A DNA stretch of 64,000 nucleotides from Candidatus Kapaibacterium sp. (GCA_028284775.1 JANQRB010000015.1:122704-186703), one strand, 5' to 3'; positions 1-9,164 are shown, counted from the stretch's first letter. Program-made: numbers and translations. The notes: generated from the letters alone by a model not told the origin.

Positions 1-541
1 GGCCCGGTTCACGTTTTGTTCCAGGTGCAGCCATTGTTGCTTGTTGTGCAAGGCTTGAACTGAAGAGAGTACGAGCCCAATGCGCGGATGGTGCAAGATG
101 ATTTTAGAGCAATGGAAAGTTAAGTTGAGTAAAGCCCGCAGACCCCTCGTCGCCGTCAATACCGCAGTCCTTTCAAACCGATCGTCTCTAGTATCCAGCC
201 TGAAGTGAGATGTCATCGGCTACATAAAAGTTGCCGCAGCTTGGGCTGCATCCGTCCTGGCGCCGGTAGACGAACTGATGCCTGGTCCGCATCATCCCGA
301 AGCAGCGGTAGTGGACGGCGAGACGATCTCGTGAGGATAAACTAGAGGCATCGATCGTCCAATACGACATCAGATAGGAACTGCGTTGCCTGAACCTGGC
401 AACCTTAACCTTGCCAAATCCTGCTTCAATGCCGGCCGTCAGACTAAACGCCGGAAGCCTGCGCCCGTCTCTGCAGTCGTTAACTCGCGATGTCGGGAAA
501 TGAGCTCTATTTACGATTTCGCGTGTGCAAGACCTGATCAT
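1..541 (-). pseudogene. Decayed VCBS-repeat surface protein relic (runs off left edge)
   Basis: This is a ruined paralogue of the two VCBS genes to its right. Read on the minus strand, positions 188-270 give a repeat end (NFYVADDISLQAGY) that matches NFSIAEDIELQGGY in the gene at 2824-4940. Beyond the stop at 188 the same frame continues with residues that line up, through further stops, with the next repeat (GY, RRS, then CGIDGDEG for the usual DFDNDGD). At positions 1-30 it reaches CTWNK, matching the LTWNK of the fibronectin-like domain in the neighbour. At least three in-frame stops and poor repeat conservation make it non-functional. The part at about 290-541 is too eroded to align with confidence. 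The 117-codon open frame at 188-541 is therefore not an independent gene. Confidence 0.6.
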
Positions 542-560
542 TTTCTTGCTTGCCCACTGC

Positions 561-2261
561 CTATTTAAACCTTGATTCCAAGTCTTCGAGAATCAGAGGA
601 GGCGCATTGATTTCGTAGGGATTCGAAGGATCTTCGGTCTGTTCAGCCGATTCAAACTTCGACCAGGGATCGACATACGTTCTGCCATCGCCTGTAATCC
701 TGAATTCGATCTCAGAGGAAAAAGCCGATCCGGCCCAGCAATTGTCGATACTTTGTACGGCAGCACGATAGGAGCCGGGCGCCAGATTGTGAATTAGCCG
801 GAAGCAGTTGTGCCCGGCATTGCCTATGCGAGCAATAAGACGGCGTCCGGTGAGGGGGTCGGCCATTGCGGGCAACACTTCGCGACCATCCGCATTCGAC
901 AGCCGTACATTGTAGCTCAGCCCAGGCTGTGGCGTTTCGGCGTCCAATCCTTTGTTCCAGGTCAAGGAGACGGAGTAGTCGCTGCAGACAGCTTGCAGAT
1001 TTGTCGGCGGCTGAGCTCGTGAATTGGGATGTTCGGTATTGTTGCGATACAGTTTCAATACTCCGGGCCATCCTGCTACCAGAATGTCCAGATCGCCGTC
1101 GTTGTCAAAGTCGGCCCATTCCGCGCGGCCGTTGAAGGCGCCTATCATTCCCGCTAATCTATCTGCTTCAAAATTGCCATTGCCTTTGTTAACATATAGA
1201 CGTGTGTAATGAAGGCCATTGCCATTCCGGGCGCCGGTGACGAGCAAATCGAGATCACCGTCATTATCGCAGTCGCCCCAGCTCACCGACGGATTAATGA
1301 CAGGAAGAAAATCACTGCTATCAATAAGGCTAAAAGCTCCGTTGCCAGTATTGCGATACAGGCGGGCGATCGATTCACTTACAGGATAGGGCCAGCCGGT
1401 AAAGAAGAAGTCCAGCCGGCCGTCGGCATCGAAGTCACCCCAGGCAGCGGCGGCGGCGTTAAGGCCGGGCAGTTGAAGAGCGCGCAACTCCCTGAAGCTA
1501 TGGCCGGTGTTTTGGAAGACTTTCATAATTGCCGAATCGAATCCGCAGATGAGTGCGTCGAGATCGCCATCACTGTCATAATCGCCCCAGGCCACTGTAC
1601 CCTGTGAAACGTGAGGAATTGTAGGGATTGTTAACTCTCGAAACGAGTTGTCGGCCAGATTCTGATAAATGAGCGTCCGTCGATTTTTTTTACCGCTGCC
1701 CTGAATGAGGATGTCGGAATCGCCGTCATTATCGAAATCGCCCCAATCTGCGCTGCCTACCCAGGAGTCGTGTAAGTCGATCTCATCCATCGCGATAAAA
1801 CTGCCCCCACCATCGTTGCGATAGAGTTTTGTCGAATAGCCGATGAAGGGGTTGTGTCCGCCAAAAAGAAGGTCGAGGTCGCCGTCGCCATCAAAATCGT
1901 TCCATTGAATCACAGGTGCGCTGGCGCCCTGCAGCAGTGCTGGAACCGGCTGCCGAATAAAGCGATGGCGACCAGTATTTATCATTAGTTCCGTCAGCCA
2001 GGTGGTGTCGGCGCCACCGAGAGCCGCTGTATAAACAAAATCCATATCGCCATCGTTGTCGACATCTGCCCAGGCAGCGTCGCAAGTGAGGAGTGTTCTC
2101 TCGATCGGCAAAGAAACTTCGCTGAATGTAAGTGAGGCAGAGAGCGGCCTTGTCAGGCATAACACTGTAAGACAGAGAGCAATTGCAAGTTGCCATTGCC
2201 TTGGCCGCTCAGTATTCAATCCGCGACGAAACGAAAGCTGACAAGCTGGTAACTTTGCCAT
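561..2261 (-). CDS. Secreted VCBS/FG-GAP repeat protein lacking a sorting domain
   Basis: This is a 566-aa exported protein. The N-terminus has a hydrophobic signal segment (about residues 24-43). Residues 55-420 are about eight VCBS/FG-GAP-type repeats, each carrying a calcium-binding-like W(G/A)DFDxDGDxD core; such repeats usually build a beta-propeller. Residues 425-525 resemble a fibronectin type III domain (LTWNK through YRAAVQSIDN). The frameshifted paralogue at 2824-4940 has the same order but continues with about 140 more residues and a T9SS sorting domain. This copy stops just before that point, so it may be released, retained in the periplasm, or non-functional. The role is unknown; such proteins are typically adhesins or surface scaffolds. 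The ATG at 2261 is followed directly by the signal segment. The relic at 1-541 begins 20 bp downstream. Confidence 0.85.
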   Translation of the reverse strand: MAKLPACQLSFRRGLNTERPRQWQLAIALCLTVLCLTRPLSASLTFSEVSLPIERTLLTCDAAWADVDNDGDMDFVYTAALGGADTTWLTELMINTGRHRFIRQPVPALLQGASAPVIQWNDFDGDGDLDLLFGGHNPFIGYSTKLYRNDGGGSFIAMDEIDLHDSWVGSADWGDFDNDGDSDILIQGSGKKNRRTLIYQNLADNSFRELTIPTIPHVSQGTVAWGDYDSDGDLDALICGFDSAIMKVFQNTGHSFRELRALQLPGLNAAAAAWGDFDADGRLDFFFTGWPYPVSESIARLYRNTGNGAFSLIDSSDFLPVINPSVSWGDCDNDGDLDLLVTGARNGNGLHYTRLYVNKGNGNFEADRLAGMIGAFNGRAEWADFDNDGDLDILVAGWPGVLKLYRNNTEHPNSRAQPPTNLQAVCSDYSVSLTWNKGLDAETPQPGLSYNVRLSNADGREVLPAMADPLTGRRLIARIGNAGHNCFRLIHNLAPGSYRAAVQSIDNCWAGSAFSSEIEFRITGDGRTYVDPWSKFESAEQTEDPSNPYEINAPPLILEDLESRFK

Positions 2262-2276
2262 TAGAGGGTCTCAGTG

Positions 2277-2300
2277 AGGGGGTAGCCGCTGAAGCCGGGA
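2277..2300 (-). repeat. Upstream block shared with the paralogous VCBS gene (copy 1)
   Basis: The plus strand reads gagggggtagcc followed by gctgaagccgg. The same block with small changes lies at 4959-4983. Each copy sits about 20-45 bp upstream of a VCBS start codon, so the tandem duplication included leader DNA and perhaps the promoter. Confidence 0.6.
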
Positions 2301-2482
2301 AAAGTAAAATAGCGATTTGCGAGCAGCCGGGCAATTCGCACTAGCTTTTCAAGATTTGGAATAAAGGATTCTGCCGGGTATCGAGAGAAACGTTTTCTGT
2401 TTTGTCACTTGTAGGGTAGGATAACGGGTAATGGACGGAAAGTGGTGGATGGCAATAGCCGTTGTGGCAACGGCTTGTGATG

Positions 2483-2500
2483 AAAAATCGCCCGAAGGGC
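2483..2500 (-). terminator. Short terminator-like hairpin
   Basis: On the minus strand, GGCCCTTCGGGC (4-bp stem, TTC loop) is followed by GATTTTTC. It lies about 320 nt past the stop at 2824, in the right direction to end that transcript. The stem is short, so the call is weak. Confidence 0.35.
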
Positions 2501-2823
2501 CAACTCCTCTCGCCGCCACCAAATCAGGCCTTGAGAAAGGACCACACGCCACCACCATCAAATTCGGCTCAATTCAGAGTCAGTTCGCGTTATACTATAG
2601 TGTTAAGTCCCGGGGCGTGCACGATCGAGCTGCAACAATACAGAAGCATGTCAACAGATACCAGGGTGATTTTTTTGAAAGCGAAGAAGGCTCATGACTT
2701 TCAAATGCAAATGTCGAATCCGGATTTTGTTAAAAATTATTGCAAGAAACGCAGGTAGATTCGCCCACAACTTACGATGTTGGAGAGCTGGCCGTGATGG
2801 ACTAACAATAGCCGATCGGCCGC

Positions 2824-3822
2824 CTACTGTCGCAACACCAGCGAGCCGCTGATCGTCACGTCCTGATGATGAAGTGCCAGCACGTAAATGCCGGAGGCGT
2901 AGCCCGCCAAATCGATATTTGTCCTGAACGCTCTGTTGGACTCGAGGTCAAATACCCAGTCCGCCAGTTTGATGCCTTGCTGGGTGTACAGAACCAGGCG
3001 GGCTATGCCTTCTCCGGTCAATGGCGCGGAAATCGTGAACAAGCCGTCGCCGGGGTTGGGGGCAATTTTCAATTCGCTGACGACAGTGCCTCGCGATCTG
3101 TCATCGGGCGGAACCTCAAATTGCGTTTCGTCGTCCCCCGGCTCTACGTCTGAATATGGGCGGGAAGGGTCAACTGCCGTTTCCGCGGCGGTCGGGGATT
3201 TTGACGATCGCATCGGCGCTGAAGCGGCCAGCAAATCTTGTATGGATACATCAAGCCCGACGGCGGGTCGCAGGGCAACCGGGGGCATCTTTTCCTGCCC
3301 CTCGTCGCCGGCCTGAATCTCGAAGGCCACCGCCTCTGAAAATACCGAGCCGGCACGGCAGTTGTCAATGCTCTGAACGGCGGCGCGGTAGGAGCCGGGC
3401 GGGAGCTTAAGGGTCCACGACGTCGAGTGTCCCACATTGCCGGCGCGTACAATGCGGCGGTGTCCGCTCAGCGTGTCAGCCATCGCCGGCATTACTTCCA
3501 TTCCGGCGGCATTCGCCACCCGCAGGTTATAGGTCAGGCCGGCCTGTGCCGTTTCGGCATCTGTTGACCTGTCCCAGTTTAGGGTCACGCGTTTGCCATG
3601 GCAATTGTAACGCAGATTTTGCGGTTTGCGCGGCGGCGTGTTTGCGTTGCCGATGTCATTGCGGTATACTTTTATGCCGCCGAATTTTCCCGCCAGCAGT
3701 ATATCCAGATCGCCGTCACTGTCGAAGTCGCCCCACTCCGAGCGCCCGTTGTATCCGCCCTGCAATTCGATGTCCTCTGCTATGCTAAAATTGCCCTGAC
3801 CATTGTTGCGGTTAACAGGCAT
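2824..3822 (-). CDS. C-terminal part of a frameshifted VCBS/T9SS surface protein
   Basis: This 332-codon frame carries the last VCBS repeat (SEWGDFDSDGDLDIL), a fibronectin-like domain (about residues 57-165), a linker, and a type A T9SS sorting domain at about 248-332. The sorting domain starts at LKIAPNPGDGLF and ends with a GSLVLRQ strand. It is the continuation of the frame at 3780-4940: the two overlap by about 43 nt and are offset by two bases, and in the intact paralogue at 561-2261 the same regions are one chain. The ATG at 3822 is therefore probably an accidental internal start rather than a real gene start. If the frameshift is real, the signal peptide and the sorting domain are on separate products and export of this part is lost. 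A sequencing or assembly indel would give the same picture. Confidence 0.75.
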   Translation of the reverse strand: MPVNRNNGQGNFSIAEDIELQGGYNGRSEWGDFDSDGDLDILLAGKFGGIKVYRNDIGNANTPPRKPQNLRYNCHGKRVTLNWDRSTDAETAQAGLTYNLRVANAAGMEVMPAMADTLSGHRRIVRAGNVGHSTSWTLKLPPGSYRAAVQSIDNCRAGSVFSEAVAFEIQAGDEGQEKMPPVALRPAVGLDVSIQDLLAASAPMRSSKSPTAAETAVDPSRPYSDVEPGDDETQFEVPPDDRSRGTVVSELKIAPNPGDGLFTISAPLTGEGIARLVLYTQQGIKLADWVFDLESNRAFRTNIDLAGYASGIYVLALHHQDVTISGSLVLRQ

Positions 3823-4940
3823 TGAAGATCCGGCACATCGCGCTTTGGTGGTATTCGGCGGTAACCCATAACCAGCAGGTCCAGGTCGCCGTCGTTATCG
3901 CAGTCGCCCCAGGACGCCGAAGCGTTAAGCAGACCGATGAACTCATTGTCCGTCTGCTCCGCAAAATGAGCCCCGCCGTCATTGCGATACAGGCCGGCGT
4001 ACACGCTGCCGTAAGGATTCCTGTTGTCCACATGGTTCATAAATCCGACGAAAAACAGATCGGGCCGTCCGTCGCTGTTGTAGTCGCCCCACTCGGCGCT
4101 GCCGGCGCAGACAATCGGCAGGCGAAGCTGCGCCAGCATACGAAAACTGCCGTCGATGTTTTCAAAGAGTCGCGAGGACGGCAGGATAGGGCTGCCGACC
4201 AGCGCGTCCAGGTCGCCGTCATTGTCGTAATCATTCCAGCGCATCACGCCGCCGGCAAGGTCGGGTATCGGCAGCAATTTTAATTCGCGAAAAGAGTTTT
4301 GGCCCGTATTCCAGTAAATGCGGCTGCAGAAATTGACTTGCCCGGCGCCGCCCTGCAGCATAATATCCAGGTCGCCGTCATTGTCGAAGTCGCCCCAATC
4401 GGCAGTGGCATTCCAGCAATCGTAGAGGTCGACATTATCCAGTGCCTCAAACGCTCCCTTGCCGTCATTGCGATAAAGCCTGGTGTCCATTTCCGCTTTA
4501 AAGGCGGGCCAGGTCCTGACTGTGTGGTGGCCGCCGAAAAGCAGATCGACATCTCCGTCACCGTCAAAATCCGCCCAACGCAGCAGTGCGCCGCAAGCAC
4601 CCTGTAAAACATTGTGGGCCCTGCGCCGGTAAAAGCCGCGATTGCCTTCGTTAACAAAGAGCAAGGTGGCACCGGTCGTATATACATTGCAGAGCGACGA
4701 AGTGTGCAGAATATCCAGATCGCCGTCGTTGTCAATGTCAGCCCAGTCCGCGTGGACCCAGCGAAGGAAAGCGTCTTCATCAAGAGGTAAAGGCACTTCA
4801 CGAAATTGCTGCGCTGCAAGGTAGGGGGCGGACACGACGCAACAGAGAATTATAGCCAATCTGACCTGCCGCCGAGAGCCATGAGTGCAGCCCAGACGTA
4901 TCAATTGAGCGAGCAATCCCGCCGGGTTGAAAGTTGACAT
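3780..4940 (-). CDS. N-terminal part of a frameshifted VCBS/T9SS surface protein
   Basis: This 386-codon frame starts with a signal peptide (hydrophobic stretch about residues 27-43, with cleavage likely after YLAAQ). It continues with about seven VCBS/FG-GAP repeats, each with a DxDxDG calcium-type loop. The ORF loses homology near residue 370: DVPDLQCLLTATMV replaces the expected RLYVNxxNGNF, which resumes in another frame in the ORF at 2824-3822. Together the two parts encode about 700 residues with the architecture signal peptide, beta-propeller-like repeats, fibronectin-like domain and T9SS sorting domain. The predicted location of the repaired protein is the cell surface, anchored or released by type IX secretion. 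A block at 4959-4983 upstream is shared with the paralogue. Confidence 0.75.
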   Translation of the reverse strand: MSTFNPAGLLAQLIRLGCTHGSRRQVRLAIILCCVVSAPYLAAQQFREVPLPLDEDAFLRWVHADWADIDNDGDLDILHTSSLCNVYTTGATLLFVNEGNRGFYRRRAHNVLQGACGALLRWADFDGDGDVDLLFGGHHTVRTWPAFKAEMDTRLYRNDGKGAFEALDNVDLYDCWNATADWGDFDNDGDLDIMLQGGAGQVNFCSRIYWNTGQNSFRELKLLPIPDLAGGVMRWNDYDNDGDLDALVGSPILPSSRLFENIDGSFRMLAQLRLPIVCAGSAEWGDYNSDGRPDLFFVGFMNHVDNRNPYGSVYAGLYRNDGGAHFAEQTDNEFIGLLNASASWGDCDNDGDLDLLVMGYRRIPPKRDVPDLQCLLTATMVRAILA

Positions 4941-5466
4941 GTAGCGTGCTTAGAGAAAGGGGGTAGCCCTCTGAAGCCGGAAATGCCAACATAGTGAATT
5001 GGCGGCGATTCGACAAGGCCCGACTGCGCGCCAATGTGGGATCTGTCGCTTTTTGTTTTCGATTCCGGAATCCAGACCCCGGCCGTGATATCGGCTCAAG
5101 GGCCAAGCGCTTGGATGTGGCTGTAAGTGGCTGGACTTTTTATGGACAATTCGTGGAACTCTGGCTCCCGTGCCGTCGACGCATCCACATGTTTTGGCTT
5201 CTAGGGGCCTGCCAATAAGCGCTAAATTAAGCCCGGCCCTCGACGGCGGCAAGGATGCAGGATTCAAAGTATTCTCTCTTGCTCGTTCTGTTCAATATCT
5301 GTCGTATAAAGCGATCAAAAAATTGACCTGAAAACTTGTAGCCCTTCGGCCAAAACCTTACCATTGTGATGCTCCCGCTATTAATAATAGCAGAGCGACT
5401 GATGTCCTACCCTCGCTCATCAAAAAATTTGCTGAAAGAATTTTCTACACTGGAGGAAATTTGTTG
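4941..5466. other. Divergent intergenic region
   Basis: This 526-bp region between divergent genes must hold the promoters of both. It contains the duplicated block (4959-4983) next to the VCBS start and a GGAGG ribosome-binding site at 5452-5456 for the rightward gene. No convincing coding frame was seen. Confidence 0.5.
4959..4983 (-). repeat. Upstream block shared with the paralogous VCBS gene (copy 2)
   Basis: The plus strand reads gggggtagccc then tctgaagccgg, nearly identical to 2277-2300. It lies about 20-40 nt upstream of the ATG at 4940, a position equivalent to copy 1. Confidence 0.6.
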
Positions 5467-6927
5467 ATGAGTTCCATAGAATATCGAAGGCTTGATAAGA
5501 CATCCTTAGCCACAAAACTGCGAACGGCGGTTTTGCCTTTCACGGCAATTGCAATTTCAGTTCTTGGCGCTGTACCCTCGAGCTTTGGACAGAACCTATC
5601 CAAGGAAGGCTTTGAGCGCGTTGAGTCGCTTTTGCGTGAAGAAGCCCATTTTAACTGGGTTGATGATGCATGGGTCGGATGGAACGGGGAACGCTATTTC
5701 TACGATGCACAAGACAGGTTGGTGGAGACTATAACGGATAGCTGGCGCGAGGATCAATGGAGCACGAGTTTAAGAGTCGTTTTCGAATACGGCGAGCAGG
5801 ATAGCCTGGTGCGCAAGACAGGATTTCGTTGGGAAAACGATACCTGGCGGCTGTACCAGGAAGAACACTTCGATTATGATAATGACAACAAGCTGCAGAG
5901 ATCTACGAAGAGTACAAGCTACCCGGAGGATTCGTTCTCCTGGGCGGAATACGTCTATCGCGACTGGAACGCTGAAGCGCAGCGATGGCTGGAGATGGAG
6001 AGGATCAGTTTTGATAAGTCCGGTTCCAATGACGGCGCCAAAGAACGAGAGATTTGGCAATACGATTTGTCGGGCAATGTTGTCGAATATTTCAGCCAAA
6101 TGCGTTTTAATGACTCCGAGGAAGCAGTTTGGGTTAATAACCGCAAACGTTCATACCGTTACAATGACGATGGAGAGATTGTTGAAGAAAACTTTTTTGG
6201 AGGTCCGGAGCTCCAAGAAGATCTCCACCGGGATATCTGGATTCATCGGGAACAGTACGCCTACCAGTTTGATGCCGGCGGCCGATTGAGCCGTAAACTG
6301 CACACGCAGGAATTCAGCTCCCCAAATGCAAGGGAATCGGAAACCAGCTATGAATACCGCAAAGATAACATCCTTCAGTCAGAGCTGGTACGGCTGCGGC
6401 GGCGAAATGAAGACTGGCGTAATCATCAAAGGTTTGTGTATGAGCCAGGGGCTGACGGATTACCGCAAATCCGGGTGGGAGAGGTGTACCGTGATGATGA
6501 ATGGCAGACTGTTTCCAGGCATTTGTACGAGTATGATGAGTTCGGCAACTGTATCGATTTTGTCAATCAAGAGTGGGAGCTTAACTCATTCGAGAACTGG
6601 ACACGCCGTACACGAAAATATGATGTCCGAACTGACCTGCGGGATACGGACAATTCTGTAAATGTGGAGAATCCGAATTTGAGTGTCGTGCCAAGTCCGG
6701 CTGTCGGCGATGTTCACATTTCCTATAAACTTCCATCAGCGTCTTTTGTGAAACTTTCACTATATACATCTCACGGGCGACGTGTAGCCACGCTGAGCAA
6801 CGAGGCACAGGCAAGCGGAATTCACACAGTTGAGTTTAGCGGAAGCGGGCTGGCGGCCGGCGTATACTACTGTACCCTCAAAGTCGATTCCAGGTTTTTT
6901 GCACGCCCGATTGTGCTCCTGAAGTAA
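5467..6927 (+). CDS. T9SS-sorted secreted protein with YD-like repeats
   Basis: This is an exported protein of 486 aa. A signal segment (about residues 15-42, ending SSFGQ) is followed by a long aromatic, charged region of degenerate repeats built on FxYDxxxxLxxxTxxxW and YEYDxxGNxxxF. These resemble the YD/RHS-like strands seen in secreted Bacteroidota proteins. The last 80 residues are a type A T9SS sorting domain (LSVVPSPAVGDVHISY, GIHTVEFSGSGLAAGVYYC, final strand ARPIVLLK). The start is ATG 5467, because a GGAGG lies 10 nt upstream; the two TTG codons before it are less likely. It stands alone between a divergent VCBS gene and an unrelated nucleotidyltransferase. The molecular role is unknown, and surface location follows from the sorting domain. 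Confidence 0.85.
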   Translation: MSSIEYRRLDKTSLATKLRTAVLPFTAIAISVLGAVPSSFGQNLSKEGFERVESLLREEAHFNWVDDAWVGWNGERYFYDAQDRLVETITDSWREDQWSTSLRVVFEYGEQDSLVRKTGFRWENDTWRLYQEEHFDYDNDNKLQRSTKSTSYPEDSFSWAEYVYRDWNAEAQRWLEMERISFDKSGSNDGAKEREIWQYDLSGNVVEYFSQMRFNDSEEAVWVNNRKRSYRYNDDGEIVEENFFGGPELQEDLHRDIWIHREQYAYQFDAGGRLSRKLHTQEFSSPNARESETSYEYRKDNILQSELVRLRRRNEDWRNHQRFVYEPGADGLPQIRVGEVYRDDEWQTVSRHLYEYDEFGNCIDFVNQEWELNSFENWTRRTRKYDVRTDLRDTDNSVNVENPNLSVVPSPAVGDVHISYKLPSASFVKLSLYTSHGRRVATLSNEAQASGIHTVEFSGSGLAAGVYYCTLKVDSRFFARPIVLLK

Positions 6928-7379
6928 TGTCATGATTAATAAATATTGTCCAGGCTGCAAGTAAATCTATCTACCGCTTACGGCACAAAAAATGAATCGT
7001 GTTTTTGGTGGCGGCATTAGCGGAAATAGCAGAAAGACGATAATAGAGCAAGTGTCGACTATTACAGATAGGTCTGTTTAATGCTTGATCTAATAGCGCT
7101 CGAGTTGCACCGTATTGCCATTAGCGCCGATGTCGGGCTCCGAGAGTGCGTGTCGCTTCCGAACTCGTTTGCCGGGAATGCAAAGATTTGAAAATAGTCT
7201 CGCTCACAGGTCTCTATCGATAGATAGCACATCTGTTGTCGTGACATATCGCAAATTCTTCATTCTGACTAGATTTTTTGACATCATTTGCCACTTGGTT
7301 AGCTTTGTTACTCGGGGTGGCGGCCTTCGTGGGCGGAGCCGATGCTGCGTTTTCAGAGATTCCAATATTAGCGCTTATC
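6928..7379. other. Intergenic region, nothing recognised
   Basis: These 452 bp have no gene that can be supported. The open frame that extends the next gene upstream to 7278 reads as a hydrophobic stretch but has no ribosome-binding site and no counterpart in the nucleotidyltransferase family. Confidence 0.5.
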
Positions 7380-8174
7380 ATGAATTCATCAATCGAGCAG
7401 GAAATCCAACAAAGCCTCGCGCAAATCGAGCATGACGAGAAGGTCAAAATATTTTATGCCTGTGAATCGGGCAGCCGTGCCTGGGGCTTCGCTTCCCGGA
7501 ACAGCGATTACGACGTGCGTTTTCTCTACCTGCGACCGCCGGAATGGTATCTGGCGATCGACCTGGAGCTCCGCCGCGATGTAATCGAACGCCCAATTAC
7601 CGGCGCGCTGGATGTTAACGGTTGGGATCTACGCAAAGCCCTGCAGCTCTTTCGCAAATCCAATCCGCCCTTGCTTGAGTGGTTGCAGTCGCCGATTGTT
7701 TACAAAGAAGAATATTCGATTACCGCACAATTGCGGGCAGAACTGCCGCGCTTTTATTCACCAACAGCTTCGCTTTACCATTACCTTCATATGGCTCGTG
7801 GCAACTATCGCGACTACCTGCGCGGCGATAGTGTCTGGCTCAAGAAGTATTTTTACGTCCTTCGACCTTTACTGGCAATTAAATGGATTGAAGCTGATAT
7901 CGGTCCGGTGCCGACAGAGTTTAATCGCTTGTTGGAGCGTCTGCTGCCGAAGGGAACTTTGCGGGAAGCAATCGACAATCTGATGACCATCAAGATGGCA
8001 GGCGGCGAACTGGACAAAGGTCCGCGAATTGAAACCATTAGCTCCTTTATTGAAAAGGAACTCGCACGGTTGGAAGTCGCAGACCTTGAGCCGCGGAATC
8101 CGAAGCCGCCCTGGGAAGATCTCAATCGCTTGTTTCGCTCGGCGCTGGACGAACTATGGCCGCGAGATTACTGA
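7380..8174 (+). CDS. RlaP/YcgL-type predicted nucleotidyltransferase
   Basis: This is a 264-aa cytoplasmic protein of the RNA-repair-associated/YcgL nucleotidyltransferase family (COG3541-like). The nucleotidyltransferase motif is clear near residues 24-45: YACESGSRAWGF, then SDYDVRFLYL. This is the GS plus DxD pattern that binds Mg-NTP in Pol-beta-fold enzymes. The rest (VNGWDLRKALQLFRKSNPPLLEWLQSP, then a helical C-terminal half) matches the family layout. The substrate is unknown; relatives are predicted to act on RNA or small molecules. The start is placed at ATG 7380 (MNSSIEQEI), because the family begins just before the motif; the frame is open upstream to 7278. No operon partner is evident. 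Confidence 0.8.
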   Translation: MNSSIEQEIQQSLAQIEHDEKVKIFYACESGSRAWGFASRNSDYDVRFLYLRPPEWYLAIDLELRRDVIERPITGALDVNGWDLRKALQLFRKSNPPLLEWLQSPIVYKEEYSITAQLRAELPRFYSPTASLYHYLHMARGNYRDYLRGDSVWLKKYFYVLRPLLAIKWIEADIGPVPTEFNRLLERLLPKGTLREAIDNLMTIKMAGGELDKGPRIETISSFIEKELARLEVADLEPRNPKPPWEDLNRLFRSALDELWPRDY

Positions 8175-8286
8175 GTAATGAAATGCGACGAATGGCCAGC
8201 CAGGCCGCTAATTGAGTCTGCTTCGCTGCCGTCCGGAATTTGATACTAAGTATAAAACAATTGTGTTAAGTATTGAAATTGGATTG

Positions 8287-8937
8287 ATGCGGATGAAAAG
8301 GCTTTTGACTCTCCGAATCGTCTTCTCGGTTGTCCTGATCGCTCTTACTCACACTGCAGTCTCAGCGGACGATAGCAGTGCCGTTCATGAATGTTTCGAA
8401 GCCTATCGGACGAGCATATTAAACCAGGATGGCCAATCGGCCGTAGAACTGGTCGATTCGACCACTATCGCTTATTATTCAGAGGTGCGCAGGTTGGCGC
8501 TGCATGCAGAGCGTGAAGAAGTGGAGGAATTAACACTAATGGACCGCCTGATGGTTTTCACATTGCGGCATCGCATAGCTGCTGCAGAGCTCGCAGCTCT
8601 TAGCGGACGGCAACTTTTTATTCACGCTGTCGCGGAAGGCTGGGTAAGCAAGAACAGTGTGGCGAGGGTCAAACTGGCCAGGGTGTTTGTTGAAGGTTCC
8701 ACCGCCAGCGCCGCCCTGGATCTTGGCGGCAAAGAAGCGCCGGTACGTTTCCGCTTTCATAAGATCGGCAAGGAATGGCGGCTGGATATTACATCGGTGT
8801 TTGCATTGCTGGGGCAGGCGTTCCAGCGCGCCATACAAGAGATGGAACGCGACGAGAACGAGTTTATCTTCAGTATACTCGAAGCTGGATTGGGTCAGCC
8901 GGTTAGTGAAGATATCTGGCTGCCGATGCAGCCGTGA
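8287..8937 (+). CDS. Exported protein of unknown function
   Basis: This is a protein of about 217 aa with a clear signal peptide (MKRLLTLRIVFSVVLIAL, cleavage likely after AVSA). The mature part is mixed helix and strand: an ECFEAYRTSILNQDG-type helix followed by AVELVDSTTIAYYSE resembles the start of SnoaL/NTF2-like folds, and a later strand pair (VRFRFHKIGKEWRLDITSVF) fits that fold too. It is therefore possibly an NTF2-like periplasmic protein, but this is inference from pattern only. The open frame extends to 8212, but ATG 8287 or 8293 puts the signal peptide at the N-terminus. It is followed by a 227-bp gap before the convergent lipoprotein gene. Confidence 0.7.
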   Translation: MRMKRLLTLRIVFSVVLIALTHTAVSADDSSAVHECFEAYRTSILNQDGQSAVELVDSTTIAYYSEVRRLALHAEREEVEELTLMDRLMVFTLRHRIAAAELAALSGRQLFIHAVAEGWVSKNSVARVKLARVFVEGSTASAALDLGGKEAPVRFRFHKIGKEWRLDITSVFALLGQAFQRAIQEMERDENEFIFSILEAGLGQPVSEDIWLPMQP

Positions 8938-9164
8938 AGGACTTTCTGCAGTTGGCCCTGTAATCAGAATGCTTTGCCGGCAGCCATTGTCAACGGACAG
9001 TGTTACTGCCTCTCGCTACTGTCTTCGGCGGTTATTGCACGCTCATCCACCGAAAAACGACTACTGGACAATTAAGGTAGCGAGGCCGTCGATCCGCGAT
9101 ATGGCTGCTCGGCGAAGCACTCTTGTTTAAAATGTGTGCCAAGATGAGCCGTACGAAGCACTCA

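Larger units (their letters stand above)
2262..2823. other. Intergenic region without a convincing gene
   Basis: This 562-bp spacer separates the two VCBS genes. It contains the duplicated upstream block (2277-2300), a hairpin at 2457-2475 (arms AGCCGTT/AACGGCT) and a short terminator-like stem (2483-2500). The open frames here have no recognisable protein features. Confidence 0.5.
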
